Shown in pieces: positions 5,234 to 10,589 of a DNA stretch of 29,172 bases. The position numbers and the translations under genes are program-made. Positions within the stretch are counted from its first letter, which is position 1. Each line of letters begins with the position of its first letter. The notes beneath the pieces are model-generated. The model worked only from the letters and a program-made list of their open reading frames with translations, searched no databases and was not told where the DNA came from. The DNA is from a virus, in the IMG/VR virus record IMGVR_UViG_3300050136_000046, positions 1 through 29,172 of that record. One strand, written 5' to 3'.

Positions 5234-5404
5234 ATGGCCACTACCACCGTAACGACCAAGACAAAAAGAAGCTTCCTCACGGCAATGGTTGACGACGAGA
5301 CCATCGCCTCACTCAAGCGTATCTCCAAGCGGAAAGAAGATCCGGTTAGCAAGCTAATCCGGCTGGCGCTTCGCCAATTCATCGAACGGGAGGGCAAAAT
5401 CTAA
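5234..5404 (+). CDS. Ribbon-helix-helix (CopG/Arc-like) regulator
   Basis: This encodes 56 aa from ATG 5234; an in-frame ATG at 5219 adds MPVLR. The order strand-helix-turn-helix is clear: KRSFLTAMVDDETIASLKRI forms the beta strand and first helix, then SKRKEDPVSKLIRLALRQ forms the turn and second helix. This matches the RHH_1 pattern with a basic N-terminal arm. RHH proteins of this size bind DNA as dimers on short inverted or tandem operators. The 37-bp dyad immediately upstream makes autoregulation and control of the divergent operon likely. No antitoxin partner toxin is adjacent: the next gene (TAATG overlap) is a zinc ribbon. There is no Shine-Dalgarno before 5234. Confidence 0.75.
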   Translation: MATTTVTTKTKRSFLTAMVDDETIASLKRISKRKEDPVSKLIRLALRQFIEREGKI

Positions 5405-5616
5405 TGGAAAACGAACGATGGGCAATACCTCTACGTAGTGCGCAGCTCTGTCTTGATTGTTCTGCGATAACCAGTACCGTGTGGGCCACCTGCACCTGCG
5501 GCTCGCACACCACGATGCCGCTGGCTGCGATACTGAACCGGGAATCTGCGCCGGAGTTGCCGCCCTTCGAGACCTTCGATGAGCGCAATCAAGAAGAACC
5601 AGGGCGGTCCCTGTGA
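5404..5616 (+). CDS. Small zinc-ribbon protein (70 aa)
   Basis: The ATG at 5404 overlaps the RHH stop (TAATG). After MENERWAIPLRSAQ come C-x2-C (Cys16, Cys19) and C-x-C (Cys30, Cys32) followed by GSHTTMPLAAIL. This is the arrangement of short phage zinc ribbons (C..C then C.CGS..l..la.iL), although the second knuckle is one residue shorter than usual. The C-terminal 25 residues are acidic and Pro-rich. A role in early regulation or nucleic-acid binding is plausible but not shown. A GTGA overlap leads to the next gene. Confidence 0.6.
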   Translation: MENERWAIPLRSAQLCLDCSAITSTVWATCTCGSHTTMPLAAILNRESAPELPPFETFDERNQEEPGRSL

Positions 5617-5732
5617 GCGTCTGGCACCGCAGTTCCGAAGTGAGGCCCGGAGACTTGGCTCTGGTGGTGGTCTTGGCTGGCGTGGTGGTTCTGTGCATCG
5701 TTCTCATCCTGAGCGATCTGGGGATTATCTGA
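5613..5732 (+). CDS. Micro-membrane protein (39 aa)
   Basis: This short gene runs from GTG 5613, inside the GTGA overlap with the preceding stop, to TGA 5730-5732, which overlaps the ATG of the HNH gene (TGATG). The product starts MSVWHRSSEVRPGDLALVV and continues VLAGVVVLCIVLILSDLGII, a polar, basic N-terminus followed by one strong transmembrane helix of about 22 residues. It encodes essentially only an anchor. Function unknown; small hydrophobic phage proteins can affect superinfection or lysis timing, but nothing here proves that. Confidence 0.55.
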   Translation: MSVWHRSSEVRPGDLALVVVLAGVVVLCIVLILSDLGII

Positions 5733-6097
5733 TGTCTCTCAAGGGCGGTGGGGCGAAGAAGGATTACGCAGCCACAGCCGAGGCCAAGGCCGCTCGGAAG
5801 ATACGCTGCAAAGACTCTTTCGTGAGCCTAGACGGAAGGATTTTCCTATCGGCGGGAGACTGGAAGAGACGCAAGAACGAATGCTTTCAGCGGGACGGGC
5901 ACTTGTGCAGAGCGGTAACAGGCAGTCATAATTCTGATTTTTGCTGTGCCCCGGCAGACCACGCGCACCACCAGAAACACCGGGGAGACGGCGGCGACGA
6001 CTCGCTCAGCAACTTGATTTCGCTATGCGCTTTCCATCATTCGCAGATGCACCCCGAGAAGCAAGTTCGATTGAAAAGCATTCCTACAGGAGAGTGA
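5732..6097 (+). CDS. HNH endonuclease domain protein
   Basis: This encodes 121 aa. The ATG at 5732 overlaps the previous stop; a longer frame from 5579 runs through two other genes and is rejected. The N-terminus is Lys/Ala-rich (GGGAKKDYAATAEAKAARK). Core features: Cys51 and Cys59 (ECFQRDGHLC), then ADHAHHQKHRG (Asp76-His77, His79-His80), Asn94, and LCAFHHSQMH (Cys99, His102-His103). This is the DH...N...LC..HH pattern of HNH nucleases of the McrA type. It sits directly upstream of the ERF gene. It may be a homing-type nuclease or may assist recombination or packaging. Confidence 0.75.
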   Translation: MSLKGGGAKKDYAATAEAKAARKIRCKDSFVSLDGRIFLSAGDWKRRKNECFQRDGHLCRAVTGSHNSDFCCAPADHAHHQKHRGDGGDDSLSNLISLCAFHHSQMHPEKQVRLKSIPTGE

Positions 6098-6098
6098 T

Positions 6099-6896
6099 AT
6101 GACCGAAGCGACGAAAGCACCCGAAGTTCTGGAAGGGTTTGCAGTGGTCAACAACAAGCCGATCGAGGAAGGCGGGCTGACCCTGCATCACCCGAATCCC
6201 TATGACAAGGTGTCCATCACTCCGATGGAGCTTTTGCAGATTGCGGTCAACAAGGACGCCGACATTGGCAAGCTCGAAGCCCTGATGAACCTGCAACTCA
6301 AGTGGGAAGCAAACGAGGCGCGCAAGGCATTCGTTGAAGCCATGAACGCGTTCAAGAAGAATCCCCCCGAGATTATAAAAAACAAGCTGGTGGCCTACAA
6401 GGATGTGTCCTACAAACACGCCACACTCGACCAGGTGTGCGACAAGATTACCGAGAGCCTCAGTACCCACGGAATTTCCCACCGTTGGAGAATTGAGCAG
6501 TCCGATGGTCTCATACGCGTGACTTGCATCTTGACGCACGATAAGGGGCACAGCGAGGAAACCACGCTCTCCGGTGCGCCGGACAACACGGGCAGCAAAA
6601 ATGCGATTCAAGCCATCAGTTCGACCGTGACTTACCTTGAGCGGTACACGCTCTTGGCGGCTACGGGCCTCGCGGCAGCCAACGGAGACAACGACGGCCA
6701 GGGCGCTCCGAAGTGGGAGAAGCTCCAGGAATACCTAGACTCGATGGTCACAGCTCCTAACATCAAGGTATTGGACGACACCTTCAAGGCCGGGTACAAA
6801 GAGGCGGTAGCCCTCAAGAACACCCAGGCCATGCTCGCTCTGATCACGGCCAAGGACGCGCGCAAGGCCATCCTGCAGAAGGAAGAAACGGTATGA
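6099..6896 (+). CDS. erf: ERF-family single-strand annealing protein
   Basis: This encodes 265 aa; the ATG at 6099 follows AGGAGAGTGAT. Residues 60-205 contain the ERF family body: EARKAFVEAMNAFKKNPPEI, then VSYKHATLDQVCDKITESLS, HGISHRWRIEQSDG, and ITCxLTH-like LIRVTCILTHDKGHSEET, followed by GSKNAIQAISSTVTYLERYT and LLAATGLA. ERF proteins pair complementary single strands during phage recombination and genome circularisation. The C-terminal 60 residues are a helical tail of the type that binds partner proteins in this family. An exonuclease of the YqaJ type follows after one HNH gene, giving the usual annealase/exonuclease pair. An ATGA overlap joins it to that HNH gene. Confidence 0.88.
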   Translation: MTEATKAPEVLEGFAVVNNKPIEEGGLTLHHPNPYDKVSITPMELLQIAVNKDADIGKLEALMNLQLKWEANEARKAFVEAMNAFKKNPPEIIKNKLVAYKDVSYKHATLDQVCDKITESLSTHGISHRWRIEQSDGLIRVTCILTHDKGHSEETTLSGAPDNTGSKNAIQAISSTVTYLERYTLLAATGLAAANGDNDGQGAPKWEKLQEYLDSMVTAPNIKVLDDTFKAGYKEAVALKNTQAMLALITAKDARKAILQKEETV

Positions 6897-7303
6897 AAAT
6901 ATCCGAGGAAAAAAGAGAACAACTGCGCGAGAACGCCAGAGCGCATTATTGGAGAAACAAAACCAAAATGAGAGCGAATGGCGCAGCCCACTATTGGAAG
7001 AACCGCGACCGCATTTTTGTGCGGAAGGCCGAGCAGAAGGTGAAAGTTCTCTCACATTACGGGCCAGATCAAGAGTTGAAGTGCTCTTGGCCTGGTTGCA
7101 TCGTGACAGATGTGGACATGCTAACGCTAGATCACATCATCGAAGTCGGCCGAGCGCGAGTATTTCAGGGTTGCGCTTTTTATTCCTACCTGTCGAAGCG
7201 CAATTTTCCCGATGGGTACCAAACGTTGTGCGCCAACCATCAAATGAAGAAGGAATTTGAACGAAGGCGCAGGGAGAGGAAAAATGTCCCGTCTGCCAAA
7301 TAA
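6893..7303 (+). CDS. HNH-type endonuclease with basic helical N-terminus
   Basis: This encodes 136 aa; the ATG at 6893 overlaps the ERF stop. The N-terminal 45 residues hold a repeated basic element (ARAHYWRNKTK and AAHYWKNRDR), typical of DNA-binding extensions on phage HNH proteins. The core has a zinc-type pair Cys64/Cys69, the catalytic-type LDHI (Asp80-His81), FPDGYQTLCANHQMKK with Cys113, Asn115 and His116, and a very basic end (ERRRRERK). It overlaps the YqaJ exonuclease by 20 bases. Its place inside the recombination gene pair suggests a homing-type insertion that has become part of the operon, or a nuclease used with them. Confidence 0.75.
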   Translation: MKISEEKREQLRENARAHYWRNKTKMRANGAAHYWKNRDRIFVRKAEQKVKVLSHYGPDQELKCSWPGCIVTDVDMLTLDHIIEVGRARVFQGCAFYSYLSKRNFPDGYQTLCANHQMKKEFERRRRERKNVPSAK

Positions 7304-7976
7304 CTTCCTGGACGTTGACCAGCAGACCCCAGAATGGCTCGCCGCGCGAATAGGGTGCGTAACGGCGAGCCGGGTGAAAGATGTGGTGGCAAAGCTCAAG
7401 AACGGCAAGGAAAGCGCTGCACGGACCTCCTATAAGCTAGAACTGCTAACTGAGGCGCTTACCGGCAGGGCCACGGAGCATTACGTCAGTCAGGCGATGG
7501 ACTTCGGCAGTGAGAACGAGCCCCTGGCTCGTACCACCTACGAGATCGCCAAGGGTGTCGAGGTCGAGCGGGTAGGCTTTGTGCTGCATCCCACAATCAA
7601 ACGCGCCGGCGCCTCGCCGGACGGCTTAGTGGGCGAGGATGGCCTGGTCGAAATCAAGGTGCCCAACACGACAACGCACCTGTCTTACGTGATCGGTGAG
7701 GTTGTGCCCGAGGAATACAAGCCGCAGATGATGTGGCAGATGGCTTGTGCCGACCGAGATTGGTGCGACTTCGTAAGCTATGATCCGCGGCTGCCCGAGG
7801 ACTTCGGCCTGTTCGTTGTGCGCTACCAGCGCGACGAAGATGTAATCAAAGAGATGGAGTTTGCGGTGCAGACGTTCATCAACGAACTTAACGAGATGTG
7901 CGGCAAGCTGTTAAAGCACAAGCAGGATGCAGAATTGACTGGCGTGCCACGCGCCGAGATTCCAGAATTTAAGTAG
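7284..7976 (+). CDS. YqaJ/lambda-exonuclease-family recombination nuclease
   Basis: This encodes 230 aa. The ATG at 7284 follows GGGAGAGGAAAA and is preferred over an in-frame ATG at 7257 without a ribosome site. Family motifs are clear: QTPEWLAARIGCVTASR (residues 14-30), FGSENEPLAR (Glu77/Glu79), AGASPDGLV with Asp113, VEIKVPNTTTH with Glu123 and Lys125, and YKPQMMWQMAC with Gln148 and Gln152. These are the metal-binding and catalytic residues of the PD-(D/E)XK exonuclease that chews 5' strands for the annealing protein. Length is normal for the family. It works logically with the ERF protein encoded upstream. Confidence 0.88.
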   Translation: MSRLPNNFLDVDQQTPEWLAARIGCVTASRVKDVVAKLKNGKESAARTSYKLELLTEALTGRATEHYVSQAMDFGSENEPLARTTYEIAKGVEVERVGFVLHPTIKRAGASPDGLVGEDGLVEIKVPNTTTHLSYVIGEVVPEEYKPQMMWQMACADRDWCDFVSYDPRLPEDFGLFVVRYQRDEDVIKEMEFAVQTFINELNEMCGKLLKHKQDAELTGVPRAEIPEFK

Positions 7977-7980
7977 CGGA

Positions 7981-8042
7981 GTTCGGGGCGGCATCCACCG
8001 GAACCGACGAGCGCGATCAAAGTCGGAACTGTCGCCCCGAGC
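7981..8042 (+). other. Long imperfect hairpin in leader
   Basis: GTTCGGGGCG (7981-7990) pairs with CGCCCCGAGC (8033-8042), ten pairs including one G-U. An inner CCGAC/GTCGG stem lies within the loop. It starts 4 bases after the exonuclease stop. It is followed by AATTTTA and, about 25 bases later, TTTTTT, so it may act as a weak terminator/attenuator or as part of the structured leader of the next gene. Confidence 0.5.
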
Positions 8043-8114
8043 AATTTTAGCTTGCAATTCGTCGGAGACTTTTTTATGATGTGCGGGCAAGAACCCCGAG
8101 AGAAACAACCAGAG

Positions 8115-8138
8115 GGCCGGGTGCTACACCACTCGGCC
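8115..8138 (+). other. Stable hairpin in leader
   Basis: GGCCGGGTG (8115-8123) pairs with CACTCGGCC (8130-8138) with one G-U pair and a six-base loop CTACAC. No T-run follows, so it is not a standard terminator. It is immediately upstream of the hairpin that covers the ribosome site. Confidence 0.55.
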
Positions 8139-8141
8139 TTC

Positions 8142-8157
8142 CCCTCGTGTAGGAGGG
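8142..8157 (+). promoter_or_regulatory. Hairpin that hides the Shine-Dalgarno of the replication gene
   Basis: CCCTC (8142-8146) pairs with GAGGG (8153-8157) across the loop GTGTAG. The 3' arm and loop together are the AGGAGGG ribosome site for the start at 8162. The site would be closed when folded, suggesting translational control. Confidence 0.5.
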
Positions 8158-8161
8158 ATTT

Positions 8162-8776
8162 ACGAAAGAAAAGCCTGTAATCCGTATTAAAAATTGGCAC
8201 GACTTCCAGCACTACCGCGACCGCAAACCGCCGTGGATAAAACTCCATCGTTCCATCTTGGACGACTACGATTTCCATTGCCTGGCCGACGCCAGTAAAG
8301 CGCTGGCCCCGTGCTTGTGGCTCCTCGCAAGTGAGTACCCTGAAGGCGAGATACCGTTCGAATTGCCGATGATCGGTTTTAGGTTCCACATGACGCCAGA
8401 TAAGGTTCAGAAGTGCCTTCAAGAGCTTAAGGACAAGGGGTTTATAGACTACGCTATCATGGCGATAGCAGCGTGCAAGCAAGATGCTATTCCAGAGGTA
8501 GAGGTAGAGACAGAGAGAGAGAAAGAGGCAGAGAGCGGAAACATCGCTTTGAGCGTGTCGCGAACCCGAAGTCAAATCGAAGCAAGAAGGGAGGTTTTCA
8601 GTGGGAGACCTAAAACGAATTTCGAACGAAGCGCAGGTGTCACGGCGGACGCCATCAGCCGAGTTCTTGCGGTGCCTGGCAAAGTGGATGACGGTGTTCA
8701 CCCACGTTTACCGGCAGCCCATGACGGAAGCAACGGTGTGGGCGTACCGCGAAACACTGTCCGATCTAAGCGTTGA
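8162..8776 (+). CDS. Phage replication initiator-like protein, apparent ACG start
   Basis: The frame is open from 8153 and encodes 204 aa if started at ACG 8162, which lies at ideal distance from AGGAGGG (8151-8157). The first standard start is TTG 8258, which would cut off the strongly phage-like segment PVIRIKNWHDFQHYRDR followed by KPPWIKLHRSILDDYDFH. That segment and SKALAPCLWLLASE are familiar from N-terminal domains of phage replication proteins, where they begin within about ten residues of the start. Residues 70-100 (MTPDKVQKCLQELKDKGFI) look like a winged helix. Residues 112-125 are Glu/Arg-rich low complexity (EVEVETEREKEAES). The last 58 codons overlap the next gene in another frame and look unlike a folded domain (rich in Arg, Pro, Val, Gly). 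Either ACG is used, or an ATG was mutated or misread. Confidence 0.65.
   Translation, partial: TKEKPVIRIKNWHDFQHYRDRKPPWIKLHRSILDDYDFHCLADASKALAPCLWLLASEYPEGEIPFELPMIGFRFHMTPDKVQKCLQELKDKGFIDYAIMAIAACKQDAIPEVEVETEREKEAESGNIALSVSRTRSQIEARREVFSGRPKTNFERSAGVTADAISRVLAVPGKVDDGVHPRLPAAHDGSNGVGVPRNTVRSKR
8494..8542 (+). repeat. Polypurine, GAG-rich low-complexity tract
   Basis: The plus strand is almost pure A/G with repeated GAGGTA and GAGA units. It is inside the replication gene and encodes the Glu/Arg-rich linker. Phage origins can lie inside initiator genes, so an origin role is possible, but no iterons or AT-rich block are seen beside it. Confidence 0.45.
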
Positions 8777-9071
8777 GGAATTGGACCGCGGATGCTGTGA
8801 AGCGATGAGGCAAACAAAATTCACACCCACACCTTCGGAGATCAGGGAGTACGGAATTTTGCCGCGTGAAACGATTCCATTCGCTCCGCCCGAACCGTTC
8901 ATCACGGATGATGAGGCGAAGGAATTTTTGCGGAAGATGAAAGCTGAAATCCCTTGCCTCTCGGATGAATCAATGCGAAACGAGGGAATAATCGTAATCA
9001 CCGATGAGAAGCGAGCCGAGTTTGAGCGGAAGAAAAAAGAAGCGATAGAGCGTTTCGGGAAATCAGCATGA
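8601..9071 (+). CDS. Helicase-loader/replisome-organizer-like protein
   Basis: This encodes 156 aa from GTG 8601, with AGGGAGG 7 bases upstream; an in-frame TGA at 8550 bounds the frame. Residues 20-80 (AEFLRCLAKWMTVFTHVYRQ, WAYRETLSDLSVEELDRGCC, MRQTKFTPTPSEIREYG) match the small helical domain of phage replication proteins and helicase loaders (pattern 'l..vf...l......y...L.dls.eel..a....l....ffPtpaei'). The rest is charged and helical, ending EAIERFGKSA. It overlaps the previous gene by 176 bases in a different frame, and since this frame carries the conserved pattern, it is the one under obvious constraint there. An ATGA overlap leads to the next ORF. Confidence 0.72.
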   Translation: MGDLKRISNEAQVSRRTPSAEFLRCLAKWMTVFTHVYRQPMTEATVWAYRETLSDLSVEELDRGCCEAMRQTKFTPTPSEIREYGILPRETIPFAPPEPFITDDEAKEFLRKMKAEIPCLSDESMRNEGIIVITDEKRAEFERKKKEAIERFGKSA

Positions 9072-9160
9072 GTCCGCTTCACTGGCTGCTCATCATCGCC
9101 CTGTTCGGCATCCCATTCTTTCTGATCCTGCGCGTCCTCTGGCGCAAAGGCAGCAAGTGA
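9068..9160 (+). CDS. Micro-membrane protein (30 aa)
   Basis: The ORF begins in the ATGA overlap at 9068 and ends TGA 9158-9160, whose last base is the first base of the next ATG (TGATG). The product MSPLHWLLIIALFGIPFF continues LILRVLWRKGSK: one hydrophobic helix of about 20 residues with a basic C-terminus. By the positive-inside rule the C-terminus should be cytoplasmic. No known family. It is linked to both neighbours by overlaps, which supports it being translated. Confidence 0.55.
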   Translation: MSPLHWLLIIALFGIPFFLILRVLWRKGSK

Positions 9161-9330
9161 TGGCACGAGAGTACGTCTCAGGCAACGATCTCCTGCGGAT
9201 GATGCGCAAGATGGCCAAACGGCTAGGAGTGAATCGCGCACTGACCCCTGAGCAGCTTTCGTTTCAGTTGTGCCTTGAGACGGCCGAGCGTTTCAAGAAG
9301 GCAGTCGGCCGAAGGATCTGGAGCTTATGA
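9160..9330 (+). CDS. Hypothetical small helical protein (56 aa)
   Basis: It starts at ATG 9160, overlapping the previous stop, and ends at TGA 9328-9330 in an ATGA with the next gene. The product begins MAREYVSGNDLLRMMRKMAK, contains GVNRALTPEQLSFQLCLETA, and ends basic (RFKKAVGRRIWSL). It is basic and helical, consistent with a small nucleic-acid-binding or partner protein. The family was not recognised. Confidence 0.6.
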   Translation: MAREYVSGNDLLRMMRKMAKRLGVNRALTPEQLSFQLCLETAERFKKAVGRRIWSL

Positions 9331-9542
9331 CCCTGCCCGTGCTCAAACTTCGCATGCTTCCAGAGGGTTTCTGTATGCGCTGCGGTGCACACGGCTACGT
9401 GGACGACAAGACCTGCCTCTGTGGAGGATGCTTGGGAATTTCTCTCGCGGTCTATCACAAGCGCAAGAGTATGAACTTGGCGGAGCAACTGAAACGGAAC
9501 TTCGATGAGTTTGGCCGACTCTGGAGGAAGAAACTTGTCTGA
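9327..9542 (+). CDS. Zinc-ribbon protein (71 aa)
   Basis: The ATG at 9327 overlaps the preceding stop. It contains C-x2-C at Cys16/Cys19 (FCMRCGAHGY) and a cysteine cluster CLCGGC (Cys30, Cys32, Cys35), giving a four-Cys zinc ribbon. The C-terminal half, with KRKSMNLAEQLKRNFDEFGR, is a basic amphipathic helix. This is the third small Cys-knuckle protein in the early region. A role in DNA or RNA binding is likely but not proven. It ends 8 bases past the start of the VRR-NUC gene. Confidence 0.62.
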   Translation: MTLPVLKLRMLPEGFCMRCGAHGYVDDKTCLCGGCLGISLAVYHKRKSMNLAEQLKRNFDEFGRLWRKKLV

Positions 9543-9852
9543 ACTTAGCGAGAGCGCGATCCAGAAACAGATTCTCGACCTGCTCAAGCGCCGGCGAATC
9601 TTTCACTACCGCAACAATACGGGCGGCGCAAAGCTCAAAGGCCACTACGTGCACTTCGGCAGAATCGGAGCACCCGATGTCATCTGCGTAATAAACGGCA
9701 AATATGTGGGCATCGAAGTCAAGAACACCAAAGGCGAACTCTCGCGCAAGCAGGTGGAATTTCGTGCAGAGCTTGAGAAGGCTGGAGGCATTTATCTTTT
9801 AGTGCGCAGTGCAATGGAACTGGATCAAGAGCTTATCAGGAGGTTTCTATGA
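9535..9852 (+). CDS. VRR-NUC domain nuclease (Holliday-junction-resolvase-like)
   Basis: This encodes 105 aa from TTG 9535, chosen because GGAGGAAGAAAC precedes it; ATG 9505 has no ribosome site. It is a stand-alone VRR-NUC: SESAIQKQILDLLKRR helix, FHYRNNTGGAKL, then the PD-(D/E)XK set GAPDVICV with Asp48, GIEVKNTKGELS with Glu61 and Lys63, RKQVEF with Gln73, and GGIYLLVRS. Members of this family from phages cleave branched DNA. With terminase just downstream, it may clear branches before packaging or resolve recombination intermediates made by ERF/YqaJ. It ends in an ATGA overlap. Confidence 0.85.
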   Translation: MSELSESAIQKQILDLLKRRRIFHYRNNTGGAKLKGHYVHFGRIGAPDVICVINGKYVGIEVKNTKGELSRKQVEFRAELEKAGGIYLLVRSAMELDQELIRRFL

Positions 9853-10070
9853 TTACGTCGCAATGGAATCCGCAACTCTGCGAAGAGACGCTGTTGCTTT
9901 TTGAGCGCCTGCGCAAAAAGAAGGAAGATGAATTCGACGCGCTGATTTGCGAAGCGAGCTGCGGTGGTGCGCGTAAAGTGACCGCCCTCGAACGCAAGCT
10001 GATGAAGCTCTCGCCCCGAACGCGTTACCGCATCCTATTTAATTCGTACAAAAGGAGAAATCGCCGATGA
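9849..10070 (+). CDS. Hypothetical basic protein (73 aa)
   Basis: The ATG at 9849 overlaps the VRR-NUC stop and has AGGAGG upstream. The sequence is helical: CEETLLLFERLRKKKEDEFD, then GGARKVTALERKLMKLSPRT, ending in RYRILFNSYKRRNRR. It has a high content of Lys and Arg, especially at the end. No domain was recognised. It could bind DNA. An ATGA overlap with the next small ORF supports translation. Confidence 0.6.
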   Translation: MITSQWNPQLCEETLLLFERLRKKKEDEFDALICEASCGGARKVTALERKLMKLSPRTRYRILFNSYKRRNRR

Positions 10071-10174
10071 ACAGGGAACAGAGAATCATCGCTTGGAGAC
10101 TGTACGAAATCTGGCGCAGAGAAGAATGCGAAATGATCTACCGCCTCGGCAGAACATACACGAGCCTCAAGTAA
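10067..10174 (+). CDS. Hypothetical 35-aa peptide
   Basis: The ATG at 10067 lies in an ATGA overlap and has AAAGGAG about 9 bases upstream. The product is MNREQRIIAWRLYEIWRREE followed by CEMIYRLGRTYTSLK, a basic, aromatic-rich helix. It is the last gene before the 40-base gap preceding the terminase genes. Function unknown. Confidence 0.5.
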   Translation: MNREQRIIAWRLYEIWRREECEMIYRLGRTYTSLK

Positions 10175-10214
10175 TCCCTTCCCAGCCCTTTCTCGCTAGT
10201 TCTCTAATAACATC

Positions 10215-10589
10215 ATGGGAAGGCCCCGCAAACCCGTTGACGCATTGGGAGTTGTGGAACTCGCCTCAAAATCCTTAACCCAAGAAGAGATAGCGGCCTA
10301 TTTTGGAGTTTCAGAGGACACTATCTCGCGCAACTTTGCGGACGAGGTAGAGCGAGGCCGAAAACTCTGCAATTCCAGCCTGCGCAGAAAGCAGTACGAC
10401 GTCGCAATGAAGGGCGAAGTCAGGATGCTCATCTTCTTGGGCCAACAGCGTTTAGAGCAGCATGACAAGAGCGAAGCACCCAGCTTATCTCTCAACGTGC
10501 AGATCGTGAACCTCATTGACCGTCCAAATAGAAACCTACAAGCCATTCCCGAGGCAGCAGGAGTTCCACCGATCGCCGGCGAAGTATAG
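10215..10589 (+). CDS. terS: Terminase small subunit-like DNA-binding protein
   Basis: This encodes 124 aa. Residues 1-45 contain a helix-turn-helix: SLTQEEIAAYFGVSEDTISR, followed by NFADEVERGRKLCNSSLRRK. The middle, QYDVAMKGEVRMLIFLGQQR, is typical of small terminase proteins, in which an N-terminal HTH is followed by a helix that packs in the ring ('A..G...a...LG...lg..d'). It lies directly upstream of and overlaps the large terminase gene by 74 bases. Its likely task is to recognise the packaging site and regulate the large subunit. The start at ATG 10215 follows the 11-mer TAGTTCTCTAA (10197-10207) rather than a clear Shine-Dalgarno. Confidence 0.72.
   Translation: MGRPRKPVDALGVVELASKSLTQEEIAAYFGVSEDTISRNFADEVERGRKLCNSSLRRKQYDVAMKGEVRMLIFLGQQRLEQHDKSEAPSLSLNVQIVNLIDRPNRNLQAIPEAAGVPPIAGEV

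Noticed and set aside
5579-5731. N-terminal extension of the HNH gene (51 residues before the chosen ATG)
   Set aside because: It runs through the zinc-ribbon gene end and the micro-membrane gene, is Gly/Arg/Ser-rich without pattern, and the ATG at 5732 has the usual TGATG overlap.
8076-8180. 34-codon ORF in the leader (starts MMCGQEPREK) that could be a leader peptide
   Set aside because: GGAG is present upstream, but the peptide has no pattern, covers the stable hairpins and runs into the replication gene; the hairpins and the family N-terminus explain the region better. Kept only as a possibility for a translated leader.
7823-8701. Long minus-strand ORF (292 codons) across the exonuclease end and the leader
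   Set aside because: It lies opposite the well-supported exonuclease and replication genes, has low-quality, Ser/Arg/Cys-rich sequence with no motif, and there is no promoter or ribosome site. It is a shadow frame.
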